From JAPKYZ01 sp033763835 (lineage in GTDB: Bacteria > Acidobacteriota > Terriglobia > Bryobacterales > Bryobacteraceae), in NCBI GenBank assembly GCA_033763835.1, contig JANRJS010000028.1, positions 1 through 64,000 of the forward strand: a stretch of 64,000 bases of DNA. The letters are read 5' to 3'. The position numbers and the translations under genes were made by a program. Of the stretch, positions 33,347-42,700 are shown piece by piece (the first letter of the stretch is position 1; every line of letters begins with the position of its first letter). The notes beneath the pieces were generated by a model, which saw nothing but the letters and a program-made list of their open reading frames with translations, had not been told where the DNA came from and did no database searches.

Positions 33347-33728
33347 TCGCGGGGGGCTCCGAGAACACGATACTCACGATGTCGAACCGCACTTCGCGCC
33401 ATTCGACGTCCGCCCGCCGCGTGTAGTCGAGCGCCGCCCGCAGCATGTGGCGCTGTTTTTCGAGACCCACGGCGCGGTCCGGAGAACCGAACTCTTCGGT
33501 CGCGCGCGACTTTACCTCGACAAAGACCAGCGTTTCGCCATCGCGCGCCACCAAATCGATTTCCGCGGCGCCGGACGCCAACCGGTAGTTTCGAGCCACG
33601 ACCATAAATCCGTGATCGCGCAGGAATCGGTGCGCCAAGTCCTCTCCCCGGCGGCCCATCGCCGCCGCCGCGTTCCCGAAGCGTAAACGCGCCCGGTGAC
33701 GCAACCAATCCGCGAATTTGTAAAGCAT
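33309..33728 (-). CDS. yraN: YraN/UPF0102 family nuclease-fold protein
   Basis: 139 residues from ATG 33728, overlapping the stop of the methyltransferase gene by one base (TAATG). The PD-(D/E)XK-type core is visible: AAMGRRGEDLAHRFLRDHGF, E56/D58 in GAAEIDLVARD and E71-V-K73 in LVFVEVKSR. The family resembles Holliday-junction resolvases, but its biological role is not established. Confidence 0.92.
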   Translation of the reverse strand: MLYKFADWLRHRARLRFGNAAAAMGRRGEDLAHRFLRDHGFMVVARNYRLASGAAEIDLVARDGETLVFVEVKSRATEEFGSPDRAVGLEKQRHMLRAALDYTRRADVEWREVRFDIVSIVFSEPPAIKHMRDVLPIRA

Positions 33729-34255
33729 TACTTCAGAACTTCCAGCTCCCACTCGATGGACTTACCGCGCACGATGTAACACAAGTAGTATTCCCAGAAG
33801 CGGCGGAAGCGCGGAAATGCGTTCACCAGCAGCTCGAACCCCAGCCATCTCCATAAAGCTAGTAGCCGCACGCGGGTCGAAATCTCCCGGAAGCGCACAG
33901 GCGAATAGTAGCCGAAACCGGCGTTGTCTTCGCCGAAATAGCGGAGCGAGAAGCTGTTCAAGTGCCAGCGGTGCGTCGGATCGCAAAACGAACTGAAATC
34001 CGTGTAGTGCGGTGTCGCGATGAACACCCGCGATCCCGGACGCCCGATCCGATGCACCTCCTCCATCGTGCGGATCACGTCGCCCACATGCTCGATCACG
34101 TGCGTCAGGCGGAGTTGGTCGAACGACGAATCGGCGACCGGCCAGGGAAACGCGTCCAGATCGTGAACGATGTCGGCGGAGGTCGCCGCCAAACGGTCGA
34201 TGCCGACGGAGCCGGGATACTTCTTGACGCCGCAGCCGATGTCGAGAATCTTCAA
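33728..34255 (-). CDS. SAM-dependent methyltransferase
   Basis: 175 residues, TTG start at 34255, 4 bases after the aminotransferase stop. Class I Rossmann methyltransferase: MKILDIGCGVKKYPG (motif I), LRLTHVIEHVGD (motif IV-like) and GRPGSRVFIATPHYTDF. The C-terminal aromatic part (YYLCYIVRGKSIEWEL) resembles methyltransferases of surface-polysaccharide loci. Substrate unknown. It lies between an aminotransferase and yraN on one strand. Confidence 0.85.
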   Translation of the reverse strand: MKILDIGCGVKKYPGSVGIDRLAATSADIVHDLDAFPWPVADSSFDQLRLTHVIEHVGDVIRTMEEVHRIGRPGSRVFIATPHYTDFSSFCDPTHRWHLNSFSLRYFGEDNAGFGYYSPVRFREISTRVRLLALWRWLGFELLVNAFPRFRRFWEYYLCYIVRGKSIEWELEVLK

Positions 34256-34259
34256 GAGC

Positions 34260-35597
34260 TTAGAACGATTCTAGAATCTCCTCGAGAGTGCGGAGCGCAA
34301 AATCGGCTTGATCGGCGGAAATCACCAGCGGCGGGCATAGCCGGACGGCGCTCTGTCCCGCCCCGAGAATCAGCAACCCTCGCTCGAAGGCGAGTTCTTC
34401 GATCCGGTTGCGAAGTTCGGGAGCGCGCTCGCGCGTCGCTTGGTCGCGCACGATTTCGAATCCGATCATCAGCCCGCGGCCCCGCACGACGCCGACGTTC
34501 GGGAAGCGGCGCGGCCATTCGCGCATCCGGGCTAGCATCCGCTCTCCGATTACGCGCGCGTTCTCCATCAGTTCTTCTTCCAGCAGTTCGATCGTCGCGA
34601 GCGAAGCCGCGATCGCCACCGGATTTCCGCCGAACGTCGAGGCATGAGCGCCGGGAGTCCAATTCATGATCTCCGCGCGAGTCACGGTGGCCGATAGCGG
34701 CAGCCCGCTCGCAATGCCTTTTGCCACGGTAAGAATGTCGGGCGCGAATCCGAAATGCTCGCTCGCCCACATCTTGCCCGTGCGTCCCATACCGGATTGC
34801 ACCTCGTCGGCGATCAGTAGAATGCCGTGCCGATGGGCCACCGCGGAAAGTTCATCGAAAAACTTCTGCGGAGGAACTACGTAGCCGCCTTCGCCCTGGA
34901 TCGGCTCGACGACGATGGCTGCGATTTCGTTCGCCGGAGCGATGTGCTTGATGAGCGTGTTTTCGATGACCTGGACGCACTCGACCGCACAGGTCTCCAC
35001 CTGCTTGCCGTAGGCGCAGCGGTAACAATCGGCGAACGGGATGTGGTGCACGCCGGGAACGAGCGGCCCGAAGCCTTTCTTCTGGATCGCCTTCGAGCCG
35101 GTCAGCGATAGGGCGCCCATAGTTCGCCCGTGGAAGCCGCCGTAGAAGGCGATCATCTTCTCGCGGCCCGTGTGGTAGCGGGCGACCTTGAATGCCGCCT
35201 CCACCGCTTCCGTACCGGAGTTGCCGAAATAGACTCGCTGCGGACCGCCCAGGGGCGCGAGCGCGGCCAGCCGCTCGGCCAACTCGACCATGTTTTCGTA
35301 GTAGAAATCGGTACCCGAGTAGTGCAGAAATTTCTCCGCCTGCTCGCGGATCGCCCGCACCACACGCGGGTGCGAGTGCCCGCTGGCCACTACGGCGATG
35401 CCCGCGTTGAAGTCGAGAAAACGATTGCCATCGACATCTTCGACCACGGCGCCTTCTCCGCGTTCAATCACCAGCGGGTAGCCGCGCGTATACGAGGGCG
35501 ATAGGACGCGCTCGTCGCGCGCGATGATTTCGGCGGCCTTCGGGCCGGGAAGCGCCGTCCGGATTTCGGGCAGCGCGGGAGTTTCAAGAGTGGTCAT
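34260..35597 (-). CDS. Class III aminotransferase (acetylornithine / 4-aminobutyrate type)
   Basis: 445 residues; GAGGAG before the ATG. PLP lysine K293 in TVAKGIASGLPL; FNAGIAVVASGHSHP, VEAAFKVARYHTGR and ADEVQSGMGRTG are family blocks. The segment at about 191-207 contains four cysteines (DCYRCAYGKQVETCAVEC), which occurs in a subgroup annotated as acetylornithine or 4-aminobutyrate aminotransferases. The enzyme moves an amino group from an omega-amino acid to 2-oxoglutarate. The exact donor is not decidable from the sequence. Confidence 0.9.
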   Translation of the reverse strand: MTTLETPALPEIRTALPGPKAAEIIARDERVLSPSYTRGYPLVIERGEGAVVEDVDGNRFLDFNAGIAVVASGHSHPRVVRAIREQAEKFLHYSGTDFYYENMVELAERLAALAPLGGPQRVYFGNSGTEAVEAAFKVARYHTGREKMIAFYGGFHGRTMGALSLTGSKAIQKKGFGPLVPGVHHIPFADCYRCAYGKQVETCAVECVQVIENTLIKHIAPANEIAAIVVEPIQGEGGYVVPPQKFFDELSAVAHRHGILLIADEVQSGMGRTGKMWASEHFGFAPDILTVAKGIASGLPLSATVTRAEIMNWTPGAHASTFGGNPVAIAASLATIELLEEELMENARVIGERMLARMREWPRRFPNVGVVRGRGLMIGFEIVRDQATRERAPELRNRIEELAFERGLLILGAGQSAVRLCPPLVISADQADFALRTLEEILESF

Positions 35598-35727
35598 GGA
35601 AGTCTCCTCAATAGGAATCGGCTGTCGGGACGAAAGGCCGCGAGGAGACGGGCGTTAGTCGCCGGAAAAGAGGGACGGACGCGAGTTTGAGGGCTGCGCC
35701 ATACCTCTATTTTCGCGAGTTTCGGCC

Positions 35728-38700
35728 TCAGAAGTAAAGCTTCAAAGCCAGTTGCAAAATTCTCGGCGCGCCCGCGCTGAAAATCCGGCCCACTTGCGCC
35801 GGTTGGTTGATGTTGGCGTTAGGCTGGCCGAAATTGGCGTGGTTAAACACGTTAAACGCCTCGAACCGGAACTGCAGATACCGCGATTCGCGGCCCAGCG
35901 GAAACGATTTGCTTAAGATGCCGTCGAGGTTGACGGAACCCGGTCCTCGGAGGATGTTCACGCCGCTGTTTCCAAACGTGAACGCCGCTGGATTGACGAA
36001 CGCCGCGGCGTCGAACCAACGGTCGATGGTGGGGTTATCCACCGTACCCGTACCCACTCGATCGGGACGTGTGGTCCGGCCGTTGTTCGCGCTGTCGCGG
36101 CCCGTCGTCGGCGTAAACGGCGATCCGGACTGCGCCGCGAAGATCCCGCCCAACTGCCACCCGCCCCACAGTTTGTTGCGCGCCCACGGAATCTCGTACA
36201 CCCAGCTAGCGACCAAGCGGTGCGGAGTGTCGAAACCGGCTAGACTGCGGGCTTCGCGCAAATCGATGGGATTCTGATCGGCGTCGATAGCCACAATGTT
36301 CTTCGAATAGGTATAGGCGACCAAGTAGGTCAAGCCCGAGCGGAAGCGGCGTTCGGCGCGCGCCTGTAGCGAGTGAAACTGCGTGTTGCCTTCGGTGGTG
36401 TTCCACTGAATGGTCGAGAACTTGGGCCATGGCCGGCGAGCCTGAATCGCGCCCGCCCCGAGTATCCGCGGCTGATTGATCTGGTAGTTGTTCACGTCGA
36501 GCGAAGTTCCCTTGCTCGCGACATAGCCAATCTCGACAACGGTGGAGCGGAATTCGTGCTGGACGTTAAAGCTCCATTCCTGCACGTAAGAGTTGCGGAA
36601 CTCTTTTTGAAACGCGAACAATTCGGGAACCGGCAACGCCGTCGAGGGCGGAAACGCGTTTGCGAAGGTCAGCGTAGGCGTCAGCGTATTGGTGTTGAAC
36701 GTCTCACCGCGAAAGAACGGCACGGAACCGATGCTCTGCGTGGATAGATTTCCGCCCACCAGTGTGTAGAAGATGCCATAGCCGCCGCGCAGGACGGTCT
36801 TGCCCTTTCCGAAGACGTCGTAGGCGAAACCGAAGCGCGGAGCGAAGCTTTTGTAGTACGTATCGCGGAGCGCCCGCCGCGGGAATCCCAGATCCTTAGC
36901 GGCGGCCACGCCGAGATACTCGAGTTCGGCATTGGTAAAAAAGATGCTCGCGTCGGAATCGAATTTTCCATCGGTACCCGTGGCGGCGATCGGACGGCCG
37001 GACACGGTGTCGAAGCTCGAAATGCGGTCGCGCTCCTCCGTCGGTTGGGGATTAAGTTCGTAACGAACTCCGAGGTTGAGCGTTAAGCGCTTGGTGGCCT
37101 TCCAGTCGTCCTGCGCGAACAAACTTAGATTCTGCCAATTGACGACTTGGCGAAGGCGAGGAAAATTCCTTCCGGCGGAGAAGGGCAACCCGAGCGCGAA
37201 ATCCGCCAATCCCAAACCGGTACCCGCCGCTTGCAGTGGATTCTGCGTAACCACGCCGGTGAAGCTGTAGGTGCCGCGGGCGTTGATGCCGTTGAATGCC
37301 GCCCGCCGGTAGATCCGCAAGTCGGCTCCAAATTTCAAAGTGTGCTTGCCCAGAATCTGCGTGTAGGTGTCGGCCAGGGTGTGGCTGATGAAGTTCTGTT
37401 GCAGGGGCCGGATGCCGATGTCGCCAAAATTGCCGTAGCCGGTGACATTGAGAATCGGAAAGCCTTCGATCTTCTCGTTCTTGCGGCCCTCAAGACCGCG
37501 AATTCCCAAGCGGTCGATGACATCGAGACCCGCGCTGAGCGTGTCGAAGTCGAGATCGAAGCGCGCCGTTGCCCAGCGGACATCGTTCAGTCGGGATGGC
37601 GACAGCGTCCGGACGTAAGAGGCGACGATGTTGTAGTTCACCACTTTTTGATCGTCGCCTCCGCTGATTCCATAAGGCCCCGGCACGGTTTCCTCCCGCG
37701 TGTCGCGGGTGAACCGAACCGAGTAGTTGTCGCGATCCGTCACCCGATGATCGAGACGCGCGTTGTACTGATCGTTCGTGCCCGCCGACACAGTGTTCTG
37801 GATGAACCGGTCGCCGGCCGAGTTGGGCACGGGTATGTATTCGAGAATTCCCAACGACTGCGTACTTAATCGCGCCGTTGGGATGCGGTTGTTCGGAAAC
37901 GGGTTGCGCACCCGCGTGGTGGCGTTGGTGGTGGCCGGATCGTAGATAGCCGGCTGTCCCGTGAAGTCGCCCGCCCGTTGCGCGGCAGTGGGGGAAAGGC
38001 TATTGCGGACCGCACCCGCGCGTTGCCGCACGCCTTCATAGCCGCCGAAATAAAACATGCGATTCCGAACGATAGGCCCGCCTACGGTGCCGCCGAACTG
38101 GTTGCGCTTACGATCCTCAGGCGTCGATTGCGCGCTGAAGAAATTGCGCGCGTCGAATGCGCGGTTGCGCAGGAACTCAAAAAGATTACCGTGAAACTCA
38201 TTCGTCCCGGATTTCGTAATCACGCTGACGATGGCCGCCTGCCGCCCCGCGTCGGCGCTGAAGGTAGAGCTTTGAACCTTGAATTCCTGGATCGTCTCGA
38301 TCGACGGACTCACCTGAACGGTTTGCGCGTTCTGCTCGAAGTTGTCCGCGCCGTCGATTTGGAACCCCGTCGCGCCCCCGCGGTTTCCGTTCACGGTTAC
38401 GGTCGGCTGGTTAGTGAACTGGCTGTTACCCGATACGAGCGTACCGGGACTGAGACTCGCGAGTTGGACGAAATTCCGGCCGTTCAACGGAAGCTCCACC
38501 ACGCGCTTGTTTTCGATCACCTGTCCGACGGACGAGCTTTCCACATCCACCTGAGTGGCTTGGCCCGCGACTTGCACAGACTCATTCACGCTGCCGAGTT
38601 GAAGCACGAAATCGACGCGCGACCGCTGATCGACCGCCAACTCGATACCCGACCGCGTTTCGGAACGAAAGCCCTGATTCTCGACCCGGACGGTGTACTG

Positions 38701-38907
38701 CCCACCCGGCAGATTGGGAAGAACGTAGAGCCCTTCGCTATTGGCGACGGTGCGATAGTCCACGTTAGTGCGAACGTTGCGCGCCTCAATGCGGGCGCCG
38801 GGCACGGCGGCTCCGCTAGGATCGGTTACCGAGCCGGAGAGGGTGGCCGAAGAAACTTGCGCCCAAGCGCCGGGGGCGGCGATCGCAATCAACAGGCAAT
38901 AACGCAT
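35728..38907 (-). CDS. Oar-like TonB-dependent receptor with carboxypeptidase-regulatory N-domain
   Basis: 1059 residues. Signal peptide MRYCLLIAIAAPGAWA, a carboxypeptidase-regulatory-like domain (about 18-100: LSGSVTDPSGAAVPGARIEA, YTVRVENQGFRSETRSGIEL), a TonB plug (about 115-240) and a beta barrel ending in aromatic LQLALKLYF, the usual outer-membrane C-terminal pattern. It should import large or hydrophobic substrates, or carry surface fibre-like functions as Myxococcus Oar does. It lies 33 bases after cdsA on the same strand. A paralogue lies at 45325-48585. Confidence 0.92.
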   Translation of the reverse strand: MRYCLLIAIAAPGAWAQVSSATLSGSVTDPSGAAVPGARIEARNVRTNVDYRTVANSEGLYVLPNLPGGQYTVRVENQGFRSETRSGIELAVDQRSRVDFVLQLGSVNESVQVAGQATQVDVESSSVGQVIENKRVVELPLNGRNFVQLASLSPGTLVSGNSQFTNQPTVTVNGNRGGATGFQIDGADNFEQNAQTVQVSPSIETIQEFKVQSSTFSADAGRQAAIVSVITKSGTNEFHGNLFEFLRNRAFDARNFFSAQSTPEDRKRNQFGGTVGGPIVRNRMFYFGGYEGVRQRAGAVRNSLSPTAAQRAGDFTGQPAIYDPATTNATTRVRNPFPNNRIPTARLSTQSLGILEYIPVPNSAGDRFIQNTVSAGTNDQYNARLDHRVTDRDNYSVRFTRDTREETVPGPYGISGGDDQKVVNYNIVASYVRTLSPSRLNDVRWATARFDLDFDTLSAGLDVIDRLGIRGLEGRKNEKIEGFPILNVTGYGNFGDIGIRPLQQNFISHTLADTYTQILGKHTLKFGADLRIYRRAAFNGINARGTYSFTGVVTQNPLQAAGTGLGLADFALGLPFSAGRNFPRLRQVVNWQNLSLFAQDDWKATKRLTLNLGVRYELNPQPTEERDRISSFDTVSGRPIAATGTDGKFDSDASIFFTNAELEYLGVAAAKDLGFPRRALRDTYYKSFAPRFGFAYDVFGKGKTVLRGGYGIFYTLVGGNLSTQSIGSVPFFRGETFNTNTLTPTLTFANAFPPSTALPVPELFAFQKEFRNSYVQEWSFNVQHEFRSTVVEIGYVASKGTSLDVNNYQINQPRILGAGAIQARRPWPKFSTIQWNTTEGNTQFHSLQARAERRFRSGLTYLVAYTYSKNIVAIDADQNPIDLREARSLAGFDTPHRLVASWVYEIPWARNKLWGGWQLGGIFAAQSGSPFTPTTGRDSANNGRTTRPDRVGTGTVDNPTIDRWFDAAAFVNPAAFTFGNSGVNILRGPGSVNLDGILSKSFPLGRESRYLQFRFEAFNVFNHANFGQPNANINQPAQVGRIFSAGAPRILQLALKLYF

Positions 38908-38940
38908 GGCGCGGAGTATATCGGACGCGAGCCCAAGCCG

Positions 38941-39714
38941 CTAGCCGCGCAGCAAAGATAACAATGCCGCGACAACGGGCATGGAAAACAGACTGGAATC
39001 CAAGCGGTCGAGCCAACCGCCGTGACCGGGCAGCATCGTGCCCGAATCCTTGACGCCCGCCCCGCGCTTCAACGCCGATTCCGCAAGATCGCCCAACTGT
39101 CCGGCGACGTTTCCCGCAAACGCCAGCGCGACGGCTTTCCACGGCGCGAACAAAGGATCGACGTAATGCAGTAAGACACCGCCGAAAATCATGGCCGCGA
39201 GAGCCGAAGCGATGGCACCCTCCCACGACTTACCGGGCGAGACGATGGGCGCGAGTTTCCGCTTGCCCATCGCGCGTCCGACATAAAACGCCGCGATGTC
39301 GCCCGCCCAGTTGAGAGCGACGGCGAAGAATAGCCAGCCGGGATGGATGCGCCACAGAACCAGCGCGGCATTCCAGGCTCCGAAAATGTAGAACACGCCC
39401 AGCGCGAACGCTCCCGCCGACGGCAGCGCGTGTTTTAGATCGTCGTTGCGCAACGCCAGCGCCAACCCGGCCACCGCCGTTAGCATCGGCAGCAACGCCA
39501 GCGTCTCGCCGATCCCCGCGAGCAATAGCAGCCCGATGGCGTAGCCGGGGACGGCAAAGGGTTCGTAGCCGCTTTCACGCACCAATCGCGTGTATTCGCG
39601 GTAACAGAGAGCGGCAAACGCCGCTACGACAATCCAGAAAACCGGGTAAGGAGCGAGAAAGATGACCCAGGAAACGGCGGGAATCAGAACGAGGGCGGTA
39701 ATAACCCGCTTCAT
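38941..39714 (-). CDS. cdsA: Phosphatidate cytidylyltransferase
   Basis: 257 residues with about seven membrane helices. Signature block: VKDSGTMLPGHGGWLDRLDS near the C-terminus, preceded by SPGKSWEGAIASALAA; this matches the family's K/R-D-...-PGHGG-x-x-D-R-x-D pattern. It makes CDP-diacylglycerol from phosphatidate and CTP for phospholipid synthesis. The gene follows uppS by 22 bases, the usual order in many bacteria; dxr and rseP, which often come next, are absent and a TonB receptor follows instead. Confidence 0.95.
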   Translation of the reverse strand: MKRVITALVLIPAVSWVIFLAPYPVFWIVVAAFAALCYREYTRLVRESGYEPFAVPGYAIGLLLLAGIGETLALLPMLTAVAGLALALRNDDLKHALPSAGAFALGVFYIFGAWNAALVLWRIHPGWLFFAVALNWAGDIAAFYVGRAMGKRKLAPIVSPGKSWEGAIASALAAMIFGGVLLHYVDPLFAPWKAVALAFAGNVAGQLGDLAESALKRGAGVKDSGTMLPGHGGWLDRLDSSLFSMPVVAALLSLLRG

Positions 39715-39736
39715 CGCCTGGACTCTTCGCTAACGC

Positions 39737-40660
39737 TCATCGCGCCGGTACGGCCACCGCCTCGGGAAGAAGCTCCTCCTCGAACGCCCTCGCGGGCGAG
39801 GGGACGGCGCTCAATCCCCCGAACCGGCGATCGCGCTTCTGATAGTCGAGGATCGCGCGTAACAGGTCGGCGCGGCGAAAATCGGGCCACAGCGTGTCGG
39901 TGACGTAGATCTCGGCATAGGCGATCTGCCACAGCAGGAAGTTCGACACGCGCATCTCGCCGGAAGTGCGGATCAATAAGTCGGGATCGGAAAGACCGGC
40001 GGTATAAAGCCGCCGGGCGATGGCTTCCTCGGTCACTTCCAGCGACGCCAAACGTCCGGACCGCCGCGCTTCCTCGATCAGGCGATTAACCGCGTCCGCC
40101 ACTTCCGCCCGCCCGCCGTAGTTGATCGCGAGATTCAACCGCAGGCCGTTGTTTGCGCGCGTCGCCTCCATGGTCTCGTCCAGCGTATCGCGCACAATGG
40201 CGGGTAGCGCTTCCAACCTCCCGATCGCGTTCAGCCGGACATTGTTGTCCATCAGCGTCGCGAATTCCTGCCGCAGATACTGGCGCAGCAAACGCCACAA
40301 GGTTTCCACTTCGGCGCGCGGGCGCTTCCAATTCTCGACCGAAAAGGCGTAGAGCGTGAGCGCGTCGAGATTTAACCGGGCGCAGGTTTCCGTCACTTCC
40401 CGGACGGCGCCTACGCCGGCGCGATGCCCGGCGACGCGCGGCATAAACCGGCGCTGCGCCCAACGGCCGTTGCCGTCCATGATGATGGCGATGTGGCGGG
40501 GCAAACGCTCCGGGTCGAGATCCGCGAGCGCCCGCCAAGACTCGGGGTCGCGAGCCAGCGTGTCCGCGTCCCAGGGTCCGAACAAATCCTTCGTCAAACT
40601 CTTCCATCTTACATGGGTGGGTTTCGAGAAAGCTTCGCCGCCGTCCATACTTTGCATCAT
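39737..40660 (-). CDS. uppS: Isoprenyl (undecaprenyl) diphosphate synthase
   Basis: About 307 residues from ATG 40660, chosen for GGAAGGA nine bases upstream; ATG 40657 and 40648 are alternatives. Motif IAIIMDGNGRWAQRR carries the catalytic Asp; LTLYAFSVENWKRP and DLLIRTSGEMRVSNFLLWQ are family signatures. It builds the C55 lipid carrier for cell-wall synthesis. The start leaves about 55 extra residues before the conserved core, longer than E. coli UppS, so a downstream TTG start is possible. It precedes cdsA. Confidence 0.93.
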   Translation of the reverse strand: MMQSMDGGEAFSKPTHVRWKSLTKDLFGPWDADTLARDPESWRALADLDPERLPRHIAIIMDGNGRWAQRRFMPRVAGHRAGVGAVREVTETCARLNLDALTLYAFSVENWKRPRAEVETLWRLLRQYLRQEFATLMDNNVRLNAIGRLEALPAIVRDTLDETMEATRANNGLRLNLAINYGGRAEVADAVNRLIEEARRSGRLASLEVTEEAIARRLYTAGLSDPDLLIRTSGEMRVSNFLLWQIAYAEIYVTDTLWPDFRRADLLRAILDYQKRDRRFGGLSAVPSPARAFEEELLPEAVAVPAR

Positions 40661-40733
40661 AAAGTGGATTCCTTCCGGCGTCAAGCGGACGATGAATCCT
40701 AAAGCGGTCCGGGAAACGTCTGAAGATACGAGG

Positions 40734-41450
40734 ATGGAAAACTTCCTCGAAGGACGCACGGCGGTGGTTACGGGCGGAGCGCGCGGAATCGGCCGCGCGG
40801 TGGTGGAACGGCTGCTCGCCGAGGGCGCGAACGTGATGTTTTGCGCACGGCGGGCGGATAGCGCCGCCGCGGCGCTGGAACGCTTTCGCGCTAACGGTAA
40901 AGTCGCCGGACGCGCCGCCGATGTAAGGATTGCGGAGGACGCCGAAGCCGTTGTGGCCGAGGCGGAAGAAAGATTCGGCGGCGTGGATGTTCTGGTGAAC
41001 AACGCGGGCATCGGCGCCTACGCCCCGGCGGCGGAACTCACGCTCGACGATTGGCGGCGCACGATCGACACGAATTTGTCGGGAGCGTTCCATTTTTGCC
41101 GCGCTTGTTTGCCGCGATTCCGAAAACGGGGAGGCGGGCGTATCGTCAACGTTTCGAGCCTGGCCGGCCGTTACCCGTTCGCGGGCGGAACGGCCTACAA
41201 CGCGTCTAAGGCGGGGCTCAATGCATTCACCGAGGCGCTGCTTCTCGATCACCGCAACGAGGGCATAACCGCCGCTATCGTAAGTCCGGGGAGCGTCGAT
41301 ACGGAGTTTAGTCCCCGGGCCGGCGGTGGCGGCGCGAGTTGGAAAATCGCCCCGGAGGACGTGGCGGAGGCCGTGGCGTTCATCCTCAAGATGCCGCCGC
41401 GAACGCTGGTTTCGACGGTGGAATTGAGACCGGCGAGGCCTCCGCGTTAA
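40734..41450 (+). CDS. Short-chain dehydrogenase/reductase
   Basis: 238 residues from ATG 40734 (MENFLEGRTAVVTGG); an ATG at 40692 would add 14 residues. NAD(P) loop TGGARGIGRAVVERLL, VNNAGIGAY, catalytic Ser in NVSSLAGRYP and Tyr/Lys in YNASKAG. The C-terminus is shorter than in FabG. It is divergent from uppS and followed 32 bases later by an AAA+ ATPase gene on the same strand. Substrate unknown. Confidence 0.9.
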   Translation: MENFLEGRTAVVTGGARGIGRAVVERLLAEGANVMFCARRADSAAAALERFRANGKVAGRAADVRIAEDAEAVVAEAEERFGGVDVLVNNAGIGAYAPAAELTLDDWRRTIDTNLSGAFHFCRACLPRFRKRGGGRIVNVSSLAGRYPFAGGTAYNASKAGLNAFTEALLLDHRNEGITAAIVSPGSVDTEFSPRAGGGGASWKIAPEDVAEAVAFILKMPPRTLVSTVELRPARPPR

Positions 41451-41482
41451 AGAGCGGCGAAGCTTCAAGGACGAAGGACAAC

Positions 41483-42700
41483 ATGGGTTGGACGGACACA
41501 ATCGGCATCAAGGCGCCCCGGCCTAAGCCCGCGGCGAGAATCGGCGTGACGCTCGATCCGAGCCGCACGGGCCGCGAGGCGGAGCAGTTCGAACGTACGC
41601 TGCGCCGCATGGTGGTGGGGCAGGACGAGGCGATCGAGCAGATCGTCAACATTTACCAGATGCACCTGACGGGCATGAACGCGCCCGGCCGGCCCATCGG
41701 CAACTTTCTGTTTTTGGGACCGACCGGCTCCGGCAAGACGCGTATCGTGGAAGCCACGGCCGAAGCGCTGGTGCGCAATCCGAAAGCCGTCATCAAGATC
41801 GATTGCGCGGAGTTTCAGCACTCGCACGAAATCGCAAAACTGATCGGCTCCCCGCCCGGCTACCTGGGTCATCGCGAGACGCATCCGCTGCTTTCGCAGG
41901 AAGTGCTAAATCAGCACCACACCGACACGATGAAGGTAAGTTTCCTGCTCTTCGACGAAATCGAGAAATCGTCGGACGCGCTGTGGAACCTGTTGTTGGG
42001 CATTCTCGACAAAGCGACGCTGACGCTGGGGGACAACAAGAAAGTCGACTTCTCGCGCGCCATGATCTTCATGACGTCGAACCTCGGCGCGCAGGAGATG
42101 TCGCAGATCACGACGCCGCGCCTGGGCTTCGGCTCCGCCGTGGCTCAATCGGAAGCGGCGGTGCGGAGCGACGCCAAGCTGAACGACAAAGTCGCCAAGA
42201 CGGGCCTTGAAGCCGCTCGGCGGAAGTTTACGCCGGAGTTCATCAACCGGCTGGATAAGATCGTCGTGTTCCGGCCGCTCGGCGAAAGCGAGTTGCGCCG
42301 GATTCTCGATCTCGAACTCAATCACGTCCAACAGCGCATCTTCAACTCGGGCGACCGCCCATTTGTTTTCACGGCGACCCAGGAAGCGAAAGATTTCCTG
42401 CTCCAGGAAGGCACGGACGTGAAGTACGGCGCCCGGCACTTAAAGCGCGCGATCGAACGATTGCTCGTCCAGCCGATGTCGAATTTGATCGCCACCGGCC
42501 AAGTCCGCAGCGGCGATTGGATCAAGGTGGACGCCGAGAGCGGTTCGATGCGTTTTCAGCGCGAGGCGGAAGACTTGCCCGTGCACGCAATGGCCGAACT
42601 GGTGGATACCAGCGTGGCGCTGCCGTTAGGGGCCATCGCCCAGGCGATTACCGCCGAGCAGGGAAAGTCGCAATCGGCGCGGTCGTCCCGGCGCTCGTAA
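41483..42700 (+). CDS. Single-ring AAA+ ATPase resembling the ClpA/ClpB D2 module
   Basis: 405 residues from ATG 41483 (AAGGA upstream). One AAA+ module with Walker A GPTGSGKT (79-86), Walker B SFLLFDEIEK (about 153-162), sensor-1 IFMTSNLG, Arg finger in TPEFINRLD and sensor-2 GARHLKRAIER. The PPGYLGHRE pore-like loop recalls ClpB, but there is no N-domain, first ATPase ring or middle coil, and no ClpP-binding tripeptide is evident. It could be a stand-alone unfoldase or remodelling ATPase; its partner is unknown. The 3' end overlaps the convergent AsmA-like gene by 53 bases. Confidence 0.85.
   Translation: MGWTDTIGIKAPRPKPAARIGVTLDPSRTGREAEQFERTLRRMVVGQDEAIEQIVNIYQMHLTGMNAPGRPIGNFLFLGPTGSGKTRIVEATAEALVRNPKAVIKIDCAEFQHSHEIAKLIGSPPGYLGHRETHPLLSQEVLNQHHTDTMKVSFLLFDEIEKSSDALWNLLLGILDKATLTLGDNKKVDFSRAMIFMTSNLGAQEMSQITTPRLGFGSAVAQSEAAVRSDAKLNDKVAKTGLEAARRKFTPEFINRLDKIVVFRPLGESELRRILDLELNHVQQRIFNSGDRPFVFTATQEAKDFLLQEGTDVKYGARHLKRAIERLLVQPMSNLIATGQVRSGDWIKVDAESGSMRFQREAEDLPVHAMAELVDTSVALPLGAIAQAITAEQGKSQSARSSRRS

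Noticed and set aside
35657..35702. 15-codon open frame (MAQPSNSRPSLFSGD) between the TonB receptor and the aminotransferase, considered as a leader peptide
   Set aside because: It has no run of control codons, no following attenuator hairpin, and a weak ribosome site.
38941..39932. Possible small gene overlapping cdsA and uppS in other frames
   Set aside because: These are arginine-rich shadows; both cdsA and uppS show complete family motifs across the region.
40734..42700. SDR and AAA+ ATPase as a fused gene
   Set aside because: The SDR ends with its own stop at 41448-41450, and the ATPase has its own AAGGA and ATG at 41483.
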